Positions 1-8,597 of a DNA stretch of 64,000 nucleotides are shown one piece after another. The position numbers and the translations under genes were made by a program. Below the pieces are notes generated by a model, which did no database searches, was not told where the DNA came from, and saw only the letters and a program-made list of their open reading frames with translations. This DNA is from Candidatus Obscuribacterales bacterium (GTDB taxonomy: Bacteria > Cyanobacteriota > Vampirovibrionia > Obscuribacterales > Obscuribacteraceae), in the NCBI GenBank assembly GCA_021732085.1, contig JAKFVQ010000004.1, forward strand, positions 1-64,000. Reading direction: 5' to 3'. The first letter of the stretch is position 1. The number at the start of each line of letters is the position of its first letter.

Positions 1-135
1 GGACAGCAGCCTCAGCAGGGCGGATTTGGACAGCAGCCTCAGCAGGGCGGATTTGGACAGCAGCCTCAGCAGGGCGGATTTGGACAGCAGCCTCAGCAGG
101 GCGGATTTGGACAGCAGCCTCAGCAGGGCGGATTT
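1..135 (+). repeat. 27-bp coding minisatellite, five perfect copies
   Basis: Five identical 27-bp units, each encoding GQQPQQGGF, run from base 1 and probably continue upstream of the window. A sixth unit begins at 136 and passes into a different repeat family. The identity at third codon positions indicates recent expansion. Confidence 0.95.
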
Positions 136-2127
136 GGACAGCAGCCTCAACCAAGCGGGACGAATCCAGCTCTAAAAGGCGGTTTCGTCCCGCAACCTCA
201 ACCTAGCGGGACGCATCCGGCTCAACAAGCTGGCTTCGGGCAACAAGCTCAACCCAGCGGGACACACCCGGCTCAACAAGGCGGTTTCGGACAACAAGCA
301 CAACCCAGCGGGACGCATCCCGCTCAACAAGGTGGTTTCGGACAGCAACCTCAACCAAGCGGGACGCATCCGGCTCAACAAGGCGGTTTCGGACAACAAG
401 CTCAACCTAGCGGGACGCATCCCGCTCAACAAGGCGGTTTCGGACAACAAGCACAACAAAGCGGGACGCATCCCGCTCAACGAGGTGGTTTCGGACAGCA
501 AGCTCAACCTAGCGGGACGCATCCGGCTCAACAAGGTGGTTTCGGACCGCAAGCTCAACCTAGCGGGACGCATCCGGCTCAACAAGGCGGTTTCGCACAG
601 CAAGCTCAACCTAGCGGGACGCATCCCGCTCAGCAAGGACAGCTTCCGATGGGAGGTTGGGGACCGCCGCACCCAAGAGTGCAACCCCCGAAACCAAAAC
701 CAGCCCAGCAAGCAAGGTTGGCACCGCAGCCTGGAACCGCTCCACAAGGCTCAAGTCCGGTGAATTCACCACAAGCAGCGCCTACGCCTTCGCACCCCTA
801 TCCGCAGCCGCAAGTGCAAAACAATCAATGGGGGCAACAATCCGGCGTTCATCCGGCTCACAATCCTGCAACGCAGATGGGAACGGCTTCCAATCAGCAA
901 ACTTCCGCCGGACAAATCCTCACGCCTCAAGCACAGACTCCAGGAGTGCAAGCAGAACTAAAGGACAGTCGAAAATTCGGCGCTCCTGTACAGAGTGGGC
1001 AATTTGGACCACAAGGTTTCCAATCCTCGGATCACCAAGCGGCAAACGGACAGCCCCCCGCGCTTCAAGGCAACAGTCAGGTACGCCCGGACAATATTCA
1101 GGCAGCAACACCGGATCAACAGGCACCACCCTCGATACCGAAGCGAAAGCGAACACGCACCACAAAGAAAAACAGAGTGACGCGCGCCTGGAAATGGGGG
1201 GACGAAACAGCGGACGAAGAGAAGGAACAGATGCATTCCTACGGACCGCTTTATGGCTGGACAACCGATCTGAGCCAGGAGGCGCTGAGCCCGCTAGTTC
1301 AATCCATTCGAAATTCCGGCAGCGATGCAGTGCCTGATGACAGCGAAATGGGCAAACTGATCAAAACGCTATCAATGAAGCAAGTAATTTCGGAATTGAC
1401 GGAATTGGCACCGCGGGTAGAACCAATATTCAAGCAGCACAACGATGTATTCCCTGAATTTGCTGAACTCTGTCGTGCGGGAGAGAAAGGAAAACTGACT
1501 CACGAAGCATTGGCAAAAATGTTTGAACAAATGAATCGCATGTTCGATTCAAAGATCCAAGATACTCGAAAAAACTTGTGCTTCGCTGGTTTTATTAGAG
1601 CGGCCGCCAAAGCCCAACAGAATTTGAGCGAAGAAAGCGAAACTCGCAAAACGGAGCAACTTCTCATGCGAAGCCATCCGGACAAGGCTGCCGAAATCAT
1701 GTACAACATGCTCACCGCGCCACGCCATGGTGATTTAGATGTCGCTGTTAAAGCATTCAGATTCGACAAACAGAAGTTAAGCAAACCGGTAATCTTCCCG
1801 ACGGAATGTCTCGATCTCGACAAATCACCGCGTGCACACGAACCGAAATCGAGCATCTATATTTCAACTCTTTTTGATTTGCTGATCATCAATGCACTGT
1901 TGCAGGAAACTGATTCGGCGGCAAGATGTGTATTGAGACAAGGAAAATTTGAGGTTTACCGACTATTGGAACAACAAGATCAGCGAGGAAATAAACGACA
2001 AGTGCCATCGAACACGGTCATTTTCCCTGGCGTTAATTTTGAAGATGTTCAATGGATCAACAGACAGTTTGCAGGAATAAAACCGCCAACCCGCACCATC
2101 CAGAAACCGCCCTCACTGGGAATCTAG
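1..2127 (+). CDS. Q/G/P-rich repeat protein, 5'-truncated by the window edge
   Basis: The reading frame is open from the first base to the TAG at 2125-2127, so the gene begins upstream of the window. The visible part is about 708 codons. The first ~45 codons are perfect 9-residue repeats (GQQPQQGGF). The next ~153 codons are nine 17-residue repeats of the type GGFGQQAQPSGTHPAQQ. A Pro/Gln/Asn-rich linker follows, then a basic patch (KRKRTRTTKK) near codon 380. The last ~300 codons look globular and mixed helical, and match no family I recognise. The disordered, glutamine-rich N-terminus resembles prion-like or scaffold segments. A conventional start at 649 would omit the repeats, but frame and composition continue through, so I treat the whole as one protein. 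Function unknown. Confidence 0.75.
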   Translation, partial: GQQPQQGGFGQQPQQGGFGQQPQQGGFGQQPQQGGFGQQPQQGGFGQQPQPSGTNPALKGGFVPQPQPSGTHPAQQAGFGQQAQPSGTHPAQQGGFGQQAQPSGTHPAQQGGFGQQPQPSGTHPAQQGGFGQQAQPSGTHPAQQGGFGQQAQQSGTHPAQRGGFGQQAQPSGTHPAQQGGFGPQAQPSGTHPAQQGGFAQQAQPSGTHPAQQGQLPMGGWGPPHPRVQPPKPKPAQQARLAPQPGTAPQGSSPVNSPQAAPTPSHPYPQPQVQNNQWGQQSGVHPAHNPATQMGTASNQQTSAGQILTPQAQTPGVQAELKDSRKFGAPVQSGQFGPQGFQSSDHQAANGQPPALQGNSQVRPDNIQAATPDQQAPPSIPKRKRTRTTKKNRVTRAWKWGDETADEEKEQMHSYGPLYGWTTDLSQEALSPLVQSIRNSGSDAVPDDSEMGKLIKTLSMKQVISELTELAPRVEPIFKQHNDVFPEFAELCRAGEKGKLTHEALAKMFEQMNRMFDSKIQDTRKNLCFAGFIRAAAKAQQNLSEESETRKTEQLLMRSHPDKAAEIMYNMLTAPRHGDLDVAVKAFRFDKQKLSKPVIFPTECLDLDKSPRAHEPKSSIYISTLFDLLIINALLQETDSAARCVLRQGKFEVYRLLEQQDQRGNKRQVPSNTVIFPGVNFEDVQWINRQFAGIKPPTRTIQKPPSLGI
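178..636 (+). repeat. 51-bp coding minisatellite, about nine copies
   Basis: Units start at 178, 229, 280, 331, 382, 433, 484, 535 and 586, an exact 51-bp period. Each encodes 17 residues of the type GGFGQQAQPSGTHPAQQ. Copies differ at a few positions (GAT/GGT/GGC at glycine, CAA/CAG at glutamine, occasional P for A), so this array is older than the adjoining 27-bp array. The shared GGFGQQ core suggests one family grew out of the other. Confidence 0.93.
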
Positions 2128-2149
2128 ACTGACAAAAGCCAATTGAAAG

Positions 2150-2905
2150 TTACTCTTCTATGAATTTGGAAGCGATAAATTTTCTCACTGCCTGGTGATT
2201 GTCTTCCTTGAAGAAGTCCTTATATTTTTCAATTAGATCAGGACGATTGTTCACCTCTCGCCAGCGCATTTCATCAATCCAAATTCGATCCATATAAGGA
2301 CTGATCAAGCGAACAATGCGATCAGGATCGCAAGGCAGTAGTGGCGACAGAGAACCATACACTCTGATTCCATTTTCATGCAATTTACGCGCGAGCTCCA
2401 GCCTTCTTTTTATGCTTGGCGCATTCGGCTCGAATTGTTGGCGAACAGAATCATCATCTGTTGGAAAACTCAGCCCGACTTGAAGCTTATCTCCAAAAGA
2501 TTTCAACAAATCGATGTCTTGCAAAATCAGATGGCTGCGCGTATGCATAGTAACTTTTGCCGGCTGGTAATTTTTCAGCTGAACTAAGCATCGACGACTC
2601 AGTCGATACTTCAATTCAATATATTGATAGGGGTCAGTGGCGGAACTGAAAAAGATTTTGCTGCCGAAGATCTTAAGACGCTCCCTTTGCAGCAGCTCCG
2701 GAGCATTCATCTTGACATTAACCCAGGTACCCCATTCGTCCGGCTGATGATCTCGATTGGGAAACTTCGGGACATAACAATACGAACAGCCAAAGCCGCA
2801 ACCGGCATAAGGATTCAAAGAGTAATCATAGTGTTTCGAAAGCGAGCCCACGTCCTGGGGCGTCAGGATAGTCTTTGACTGGATTTCCCGAACTTCTAGT
2901 CTCAT
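2150..2905 (-). CDS. SPL-type radical SAM protein
   Basis: A 251-residue protein with the radical SAM cluster motif C36-x3-C40-x2-C43 inside NPYAGCGFGCSYCYVP. This is the form seen in spore photoproduct lyase-like and Rv2578c-like proteins (COG1533). Downstream, SSATDPYQ and the TMHTRS/GLSFPT strands fit the partial TIM barrel of that family. Such proteins bind a 4Fe-4S cluster and generate a 5'-deoxyadenosyl radical; the substrate of this subgroup is not established. It is shorter than true spore photoproduct lyase, and no sporulation gene is nearby, so DNA photoproduct repair should not be assumed. It converges on the repeat protein, with 22 bases between the stop codons. Confidence 0.85.
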   Translation of the reverse strand: MRLEVREIQSKTILTPQDVGSLSKHYDYSLNPYAGCGFGCSYCYVPKFPNRDHQPDEWGTWVNVKMNAPELLQRERLKIFGSKIFFSSATDPYQYIELKYRLSRRCLVQLKNYQPAKVTMHTRSHLILQDIDLLKSFGDKLQVGLSFPTDDDSVRQQFEPNAPSIKRRLELARKLHENGIRVYGSLSPLLPCDPDRIVRLISPYMDRIWIDEMRWREVNNRPDLIEKYKDFFKEDNHQAVRKFIASKFIEE

Positions 2906-2994
2906 TCCAAATTTTCTTGCCTACCAATCGTATGTATGGTATTCTAACAGATAGGGAAGTCGATCACACACACACGTTCCTCCCTCTGGCGGGC

Positions 2995-3620
2995 AGCAGC
3001 GGAAGCAGCAAGCCCGCTTGTTCTTTGCCAAATTTGCCTGAAAGGACGCTCACCAAGAGGCAACGCGGATTCGGCGGTCGTCCTTTCAGACAAACCCTAC
3101 GTTCTCATTCTGCCTGAGCTGAGACTCAAGCCTCCGGCATTGGACTCCAGTGAGCCTTTCAGGCAAATCGGACCTACTCTCAAAACGCCCTGAAACGCCG
3201 CTCGCCATTCGCCCGATTCGTTTCAGGCATACCAACTTTCCCATTCTGCCTGAGCTGAGACTGAAAGCTCCGGCGCTGGACTCCAGTGTCTCCGTTCAGG
3301 CAAATCAGGACTGCTCAAAACGCCCTGAAAGGCCGCTCGCCATTCGCCCGATTCGGCTCCCGCGAGCGTCCTTTCAGGCAACCCTACGTTCTTATTCTGC
3401 CTGAGCTGAGACTCAAACCTCCAGCGTCGAACTCCAGAGTGAGTCTCGTTTCAGGCAAATTCGGCCGACTCTCAAAACGCCCTGAAAGGCCGCTCGCCAT
3501 TCGCCCGATTCGGATTCCGCGAGCGTCCTTTCAGGCAACCCTACGTTCTTATTCTGCCTGAGCTGAGACTCAAACCTCCAGCGTCGGACTCCAGTGAATC
3601 TCGTTCAGGCCAATTCTGCC
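2995..3620. repeat. Spacer of ~150-bp imperfect tandem repeats with hairpins
   Basis: The block ATTCTGCCTGAGCTGAGACT or a near variant recurs at 3107, 3243, 3394 and 3551. Units therefore measure 136, 151 and 157 bp. Each unit carries an inverted repeat built on CCTGAAAGG/CCTTTCAGG. The clearest are 3324-3340 with 3362-3378 and 3481-3497 with 3519-3535 (17-bp arms, one mismatch), and 3038-3048 with 3079-3089 (11 bp, perfect). The units keep several frames open by chance, which produces small spurious reading frames. I see no gene here. Confidence 0.85.
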
Positions 3621-3820
3621 TGTTCTAGCGCTCTCAAACGCCGCGCGCCGCCGTTTCCACCGGTAGTCCCAGCAGCGATCACAGACACATTTGTGGAGAA
3701 TTTGCCGTCCTTAGGTAGTGGCCCGGAATTCCGATCATTGACATCAATGCAGGTCGGCACCGGGAAAACAGCCAAAACCAGCACCAAGAGTGGAACACAA
3801 AGTTTTCGGGGCTCAGTCAA
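3605..3820 (-). CDS. Possible small exported protein
   Basis: A 71-residue reading frame opens at a TTG preceded by a strong purine-rich site (GGGGGAGG about 12 bases upstream on the minus strand). The N-terminus (MTEPRK followed by a run such as LCVPLLVLVLAVF) would serve as a signal peptide or membrane anchor. The remainder is Gly/Ala/Arg-rich with no recognisable domain. It sits between the repeat block and the promoter of the downstream operon. The rare start codon and short length make it doubtful. Confidence 0.25.
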   Translation of the reverse strand: MTEPRKLCVPLLVLVLAVFPVPTCIDVNDRNSGPLPKDGKFSTNVSVIAAGTTGGNGGARRLRALEQAELA

Positions 3821-4037
3821 AGAAGCTATTGCCTCCCCCAAAATTGTCCGACTATCCGGGCCACCACCTAAGGCTGGTGATACTGGGATAGTACGCCTCC
3901 TGGCTGCCGAATGCGCATAGAGTCAGCGGGACAGGATAAAAGGCAACTCGCGATCTAACAGTTGCCGAACTGTTCAAGCGCCCCTTCAAAGAGAGCATCC
4001 GCCTAATAGAATTTCGGTATATCAAAAGCAGAGGTTT

Positions 4038-4043
4038 TATAAT
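4038..4043 (+). promoter_or_regulatory. Candidate -10 element of the biosynthetic operon
   Basis: A perfect TATAAT lies 182 bases before the preferred ATG of the first operon gene. No good -35 hexamer is at the right distance; TTCGGT near 4013-4018 is weak. The box overlaps an upstream in-frame ATG at 4042, which argues that this ATG is not the translation start. Confidence 0.4.
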
Positions 4044-4224
4044 GCTACCGTATTCAGTATCACACTCCGATATTATGGACGAGACGGCCGACCCTCCGGC
4101 CGAACCCGGCTTACAAGCGCATGAAGCTTCATGCAAAGGTTCGGTTTGTGGAGAAAATCAAGCGGGTAAAATTTTCAAAGAATCCCAAAATACGCACCGA
4201 TTCCAAGAAGGGGAGGTCCGCTTA

Positions 4225-5928
4225 ATGAGCCCGTCCACCAAAGATCACCAGCACGGCGTCTTGCAAGAGCTACACGAAAGGGTTGAAAAGTTCGGCACCC
4301 GAGACGCGCTAAGAATCAAAGAAGGCTCTGAGTGGCGAGCACTCACCTATAAGGAATTGTCAGAAAAAGTACGCAAGCTCAGCTCGTACCTCCTTGAACA
4401 AGGTCTAAAGAAGGGAGAACGCATAGGCATACTGTGCGAATCGCGTCCCGAGTGGGCTGTTGCGTTCTTCGGCGCTGTTCGCGCCGGTGCAACAATAGTC
4501 CCTCTCGACATCAAGCTTACCGAGACCGAACTTACATCAATCCTTTCCGACTGCAACCCATCGGTTCTTTTCAGTGACACAAAGCACCTCGAGCTGGCAA
4601 AGAAACTTCCCGCAAAAGTCACTTCGATCAAAAACATTTACGTCGTCGATGAGGGCAAAGGCGACAAAGACAATCCATCAATCGATCAGTTGAACCCAAA
4701 AACAATCGAACCTGGTATCAACCGCGAACTCGAAGAAGTAGCGCTGATTGTTTATACATCAGGCACAACCGGCAGTCCAAAAGGCGTTATGACTAGCTAT
4801 GGAAATCTGATGTTCCAGACTAGTCGATTCCAAAAGATGGTCGAGTTAAGCGAAGAAGATCGCTTCTTATCAATCCTTCCTTTGAATCACCTGCTCGAAC
4901 TAACAGGCGGATTCCTGGGATTGCTCAACCTCGGCGCAACAGTAACCTTCTGTCATTCACTCTTTCCACAAGAAATCATGCGCAGTTTGAAAGAGCAAAA
5001 GATCACCGGCATGGTAGCTGTCCCCCTTTTCTATAAGTCATTAAAAGGTGGAATCGAACGCGAGATCCGCAAGAAGGGCGAAGAAGCCGTCAAAATGTTC
5101 GAAGGCGGTTTGGCAAAAGCGAAATCAGTCAGTATTGAAGATCGGCGCAAAATGTTCGCGCCAATCCTGGAAGAACTTGGTGGCAGCTTGCGCGTGCTGA
5201 TCTCAGGCGGCGCACCATTGGAGACAGAAGTGGCTGAGTTCTTCGAATCGCTCGGCATCCAGATGCTGCAAGGTTATGGTTTGACTGAAACAAGTCCAGT
5301 AATTTCGGGAAACACTGTTCACAAAAACAGGCTCGGTTCTGTTGGTCCAGCACTTGATGGAGTTGAAGTAAAAATCGACAAGAAAAATCCTGAGGATTCC
5401 GAGGGCGAAATTCTCACTCGCGGTCCACACATTATGATGGGATATCATCACCGCGACGACCTCACTAAGGAAATCATCGACGAGCAAGGTTGGCTGCACA
5501 CAGGCGACCTCGGTCATTTAGATGAAGATGGATTTCTGTTCATTACCGGCCGCATCAAAAACATGATCGTTTTAGGCGGCGGAAAAAAGATTTTCCCAGA
5601 GGAAGTTGAAGCAGCTTTCGGAAATGCAAAAACCGTCAAAGAGCTATGCGTCCTCGGAAAGAAATCAAAGGAAGGCGGACTCAAGGGCGGCACCGAAGAA
5701 GTTTGCGTAGTCGCTGTCCCAGCCGACAGCCTGCTCCACGACCACAAAGACGATCCGCAAGCTGTGCAGTCAGCAATTAAGAAAGAGCTGGAAGAACTCG
5801 GACAACACCTTGCGGTGTACAAACGTCCAACGCGCACTTTCATCAGCAATGATGATCTACCAAAAACAGCTACTCGCAAAGTTAAGCGGCAGCTCGTGCT
5901 CGAATGGCTCGATAAGCAAGGAGACTAA
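4225..5928 (+). CDS. AMP-dependent acyl-CoA synthetase / acyl-activating enzyme
   Basis: A 567-residue ANL-superfamily adenylating enzyme. It has the P-loop YTSGTTGSPKG starting at residue 177, GYGLTETSP near 351, GWLHTGDLG, and a C-terminal subdomain ending in KTATRKVKR with the usual catalytic lysine region. It should activate a carboxylic acid, most like long-chain fatty acid:CoA ligases (FadD group), as an acyl-AMP and pass it to CoA or a carrier protein. The frame stays open back to 4042, but the ATG at 4225 has a Shine-Dalgarno AGGGGAGG eight bases upstream, and the extra 61 residues are poorly structured. It is the first gene of a tight operon, so it probably supplies the acyl starter for the downstream KAS III-like and carrier proteins. 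Confidence 0.88.
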   Translation: MSPSTKDHQHGVLQELHERVEKFGTRDALRIKEGSEWRALTYKELSEKVRKLSSYLLEQGLKKGERIGILCESRPEWAVAFFGAVRAGATIVPLDIKLTETELTSILSDCNPSVLFSDTKHLELAKKLPAKVTSIKNIYVVDEGKGDKDNPSIDQLNPKTIEPGINRELEEVALIVYTSGTTGSPKGVMTSYGNLMFQTSRFQKMVELSEEDRFLSILPLNHLLELTGGFLGLLNLGATVTFCHSLFPQEIMRSLKEQKITGMVAVPLFYKSLKGGIEREIRKKGEEAVKMFEGGLAKAKSVSIEDRRKMFAPILEELGGSLRVLISGGAPLETEVAEFFESLGIQMLQGYGLTETSPVISGNTVHKNRLGSVGPALDGVEVKIDKKNPEDSEGEILTRGPHIMMGYHHRDDLTKEIIDEQGWLHTGDLGHLDEDGFLFITGRIKNMIVLGGGKKIFPEEVEAAFGNAKTVKELCVLGKKSKEGGLKGGTEEVCVVAVPADSLLHDHKDDPQAVQSAIKKELEELGQHLAVYKRPTRTFISNDDLPKTATRKVKRQLVLEWLDKQGD

Positions 5929-5936
5929 TCAGTAAG

Positions 5937-6515
5937 ATGGACCGCGGTGTACTAATACTGCTTTGCTTGAACTTCGTCTATATTGCCCTCCTTCCGGTGA
6001 TTTTTTTCAAGAAGGATGGAGGGCTAAATTGGAAGTGGTTCTTCACGGCACTACCATTCGGCCTCTGCCCGTTGTCTCTAATCGCGTCCTATTATGGCTA
6101 CTTGCCGCGATTGACAGGCGCTAACACGCCGTGGGGCAGCTTCTCCGACACCGTCTCCATTCTTCTTTCGGTCCTATCGATCTCACTCATCTCCTATACG
6201 CTCGGCACTCACAAGATACCTATTGCGCTCTGGCATCAAGAGAATGACGCTCCTCAATCAATAGTCACATTCGGCGCCTACAAATGGGTTCGCCATCCTT
6301 TCTACGCGTCGTTCATTATTTGCTTTGTTGCAGCATTCGTGTACGCACCGCAGATAGTGACCATTGCTTGCCTAATATACGGATTGATCATTTTGAACAT
6401 GACAGCAGATCGCGAAGAAAAGCGCCTGTGTCAATCAGACTTCGGAAAAGAGTACGAAGCCTACATGAGCGCTACAGGTCGATTTCTTCCCAAATTTGTT
6501 GATAAAGCGAGCTAA
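5937..6515 (+). CDS. Isoprenylcysteine carboxyl methyltransferase-like membrane protein
   Basis: A 192-residue integral membrane protein with four to five hydrophobic segments. The C-terminal signature of the ICMT/PEMT family is present: GAYKWVRHPFYASF, a membrane hairpin, then REEKRL and FGKEYEAYMSATGRFLP. Family members transfer a methyl group from S-adenosylmethionine to a lipidic acceptor such as a carboxylate or phospholipid head group. It follows the acyl-activating gene by 8 bases and precedes the KAS III-like gene by 2, so it is almost certainly co-transcribed and may methylate the pathway product or an intermediate at the membrane. The substrate cannot be read from sequence. Confidence 0.8.
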   Translation: MDRGVLILLCLNFVYIALLPVIFFKKDGGLNWKWFFTALPFGLCPLSLIASYYGYLPRLTGANTPWGSFSDTVSILLSVLSISLISYTLGTHKIPIALWHQENDAPQSIVTFGAYKWVRHPFYASFIICFVAAFVYAPQIVTIACLIYGLIILNMTADREEKRLCQSDFGKEYEAYMSATGRFLPKFVDKAS

Positions 6516-6517
6516 CA

Positions 6518-7465
6518 GTGGCGGCGTACATCAACACATTGAGTTACAGCTTGGGCGACCTTCATTTCACTATCGAAGAATCAGCTCAGGCGGGAAGACT
6601 TTTGTCGAGCGTCCAGGCGCTTAAAGACTCCGGTTTTTCTAAGCATCGAATTTGCTCACCCGAAAAATCGACCTACGATCTTGCACATGAGTGCGTCGGG
6701 CAACTTATAGATGAGCTGCCGAATGTCGGAGCAATACTTTATGCAACCTGCCTACCTCTCAATGCGAACCTGGGCTGCTTCGATAAATTCCAGGAAACAC
6801 GCGACGTAAAATATCTGATGGATTACCCGGGCAGCCACTTACAATCTGACTTTGGAATGGATAAAGCTTGCGTCTTCGGCATCAACCAGCAAGCGTGCAC
6901 AAGTCTGCTCGGAAGCTTGCGTTTTGCAAAAATGCTGCTCGCCGATGATGAGTCGATAGAGTCTGTGCTCTGCCTCACTTCTGATCGTTTCCCTCATGGA
7001 GCGTGCTACGAACAATCCTATAACTTGATCTCCGACGGAGCTGCCGCCGCAATTGTCAGCAGAAAAGCAAGCGGATTCAAAATCGTTGCCGGACATGGTA
7101 TCACCAACGGTGGCTTAGCCCAGGCAAATGACGAAGAAGCAGCCGGCACATATTTTGTTTACACTCATCGCCTGATCCAGGAGACACTGGCTAAAGCCAA
7201 GCTGCCCCTCGACCAGATAAAGTGGGTTGTACCGCAAAACATGAACATAAAAGCATGGCAAATCCTTTCCCGCCTCCTCAAGATTAGCGAGGAGAAAATC
7301 TATGCTCCAAGCCGCCCCGAGGTCGGACATGTGATTTCCGGCGATAACATAATCAACCTTGATAGACTCGAAAAAGAAAACGTCCTAAAAGCCGGAGATC
7401 TCATTTTACTGGTCATGGCCGGTTATGGAATGAACTGGCAGTGCACGATTGTGGAGAAGCGCTAA
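6518..7465 (+). CDS. KAS III-like thiolase-fold synthase with altered catalytic triad
   Basis: A 315-residue protein with the FabH-like fold, starting at GTG 6518. The nucleophile is probably C127 in GINQQACTSL, and SDGAAAAIV matches the family's DGAGA-type loop. In FabH the other two catalytic residues lie in HQAN and GNTSA. Here the matching stretches read VVPQNMN (about 237-243) and GHVISGDN (about 270-277), so the first histidine is replaced by proline and the asparagine by histidine. Decarboxylative condensation as in fatty acid initiation is therefore uncertain. A related acyl transfer or head-to-head condensation is possible. The next gene's ATG overlaps the stop by one base, a sign of translational coupling. 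Confidence 0.82.
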   Translation: MAAYINTLSYSLGDLHFTIEESAQAGRLLSSVQALKDSGFSKHRICSPEKSTYDLAHECVGQLIDELPNVGAILYATCLPLNANLGCFDKFQETRDVKYLMDYPGSHLQSDFGMDKACVFGINQQACTSLLGSLRFAKMLLADDESIESVLCLTSDRFPHGACYEQSYNLISDGAAAAIVSRKASGFKIVAGHGITNGGLAQANDEEAAGTYFVYTHRLIQETLAKAKLPLDQIKWVVPQNMNIKAWQILSRLLKISEEKIYAPSRPEVGHVISGDNIINLDRLEKENVLKAGDLILLVMAGYGMNWQCTIVEKR

Positions 7466-8325
7466 TGGCATCCATCACGGAAACGGCAAAGAAACTTTGT
7501 GAGATATCGCAGAAGGCTTATCTAAATCCGTACACATACATCAATTGGCGAGATGAGATGCCAAAAGAGCAGTGGTTCATGACGCCAGAGCTGATCTCAA
7601 TATTTGGAACATCAGAGTACGAAGCGCTCAACGAAAGTCAAAGGCAAATTCTCAGCTTCTATGAGGCAACCAACTTTTTCAGCTTGAATATCCATGGAGA
7701 GAAGTCGCTAGTTGAAGGAATCGCGCACCGTCTTTATTCAAAAGAGCTAAAGGAATTCGCTGCGTATCTTCATCACTTTCTCGATGAAGAAAACAAACAC
7801 ATGATCTATTTCGGTGGATTCTGCCAACGTTATGCAGGCAAAGTCTACCGAAATCGAAAGATGGAAATTCCACGAGAATACGCGAAAGGCGAAGAGGATT
7901 TCCTCTTTTTTGCGCGCATCATGATATTCGAAGAACTTGTCGATGTGTACAACATCCGAATGTCCACTGATGAGAAGCTCGAACCGATCGCTCGCCAGAT
8001 AAATCTCGTGCATCATCTGGAAGAGGCGCGCCATCTCGTTTTCGGCAGACTGATAGTTGAGCACTTGTTCGAAAAATATTCACCGGGCTGGAGTGCACAG
8101 GTATTACAAAACTGCAAAAGCTATCTCAGCAACTACATAGTCAGTACCTGGAAGGAATACTATAACCCCGACGTCTACGCAGATGCTGGAATCGCCGACC
8201 CATATGATATGGTCGAGAAAGCATGGAATTGCGAATCAGCGCGGAAGCATAGGGCGAAAGTGTCATCAAAGGTAGTCGAATTCTTGAAAGAACGCAAGAT
8301 GATTGATGAGGAGCCGGCTTTATGA
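7465..8325 (+). CDS. AurF-like di-iron oxygenase
   Basis: A 286-residue helical protein with the ligand pattern of the AurF/CmlI p-aminobenzoate N-oxygenase family. E67 lies in SFYEATNF, E109-x2-H112 in DEENKH, E156/E157 in FEELVDVYN, and H183/H184 with E187-x2-H190 in HHLEEARH. AurF-type enzymes use a non-haem di-iron centre to oxidise amines to hydroxylamino or nitro groups. A few relatives perform other O2 chemistry. The ATG at 7465 shares a base with the preceding TAA. The next gene is a carrier protein overlapping by 4 bases, so the enzyme may act on a carrier-bound amino-acyl group made by the amino acid ligase two genes downstream; that is inference. Confidence 0.82.
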   Translation: MASITETAKKLCEISQKAYLNPYTYINWRDEMPKEQWFMTPELISIFGTSEYEALNESQRQILSFYEATNFFSLNIHGEKSLVEGIAHRLYSKELKEFAAYLHHFLDEENKHMIYFGGFCQRYAGKVYRNRKMEIPREYAKGEEDFLFFARIMIFEELVDVYNIRMSTDEKLEPIARQINLVHHLEEARHLVFGRLIVEHLFEKYSPGWSAQVLQNCKSYLSNYIVSTWKEYYNPDVYADAGIADPYDMVEKAWNCESARKHRAKVSSKVVEFLKERKMIDEEPAL

Positions 8326-8597
8326 AACCAGAGGCAGAAGTCAAAGAAACTTTGCGCGCATGGATAATCAAAGCCAATGGCGGCAAGATAAAACCGGAAG
8401 AGTTGCTAGACGACACACCGATAATCGAGGAGCGCATTATCACGTCTTTACAGATTATGGATTTGATCCTCCAGCTTGAAAAAATCACCGGAGAACCCCT
8501 CGATGTCGAACAACTAAAACCTGGCGTTTTCAAAAACATCGATACCATCTACAAAAATTTCTGCAGCGAAAACAATCGGGGCGGAGGGGAAGCCTGA
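8322..8597 (+). CDS. Acyl/aminoacyl carrier protein 1
   Basis: A 91-residue acidic four-helix protein of carrier-protein type. The phosphopantetheine attachment serine is S42 in IITSLQIMDLILQLE, where TSL replaces the usual DSL. Downstream hydrophobic spacing fits helices 2 and 3 of ACPs. It starts inside the end of the di-iron oxygenase gene (4-base overlap) and abuts the amino acid:[carrier protein] ligase with no gap. That order is the one known for ligase/carrier pairs, so this is probably the aminoacyl acceptor. A phosphopantetheinyl transferase for its activation is encoded three genes further on. Confidence 0.88.
   Translation: MKPEAEVKETLRAWIIKANGGKIKPEELLDDTPIIEERIITSLQIMDLILQLEKITGEPLDVEQLKPGVFKNIDTIYKNFCSENNRGGGEA

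Noticed and set aside
332..763. Open frame of 143 codons on the plus strand within the repeats of the first gene
   Set aside because: It follows a shifted frame of the 51-bp array; periods divisible by three keep all frames open. The frame continuous with the globular C-terminus is the real one.
3150..3561. Three overlapping small plus-strand frames
   Set aside because: They are copies of the same repeat unit read in different frames and share no ribosome-binding site.
4042..4224. Upstream start of the acyl-activating enzyme gene
   Set aside because: It overlaps a perfect TATAAT and has no ribosome-binding site, while ATG 4225 has AGGGGAGG at good spacing.
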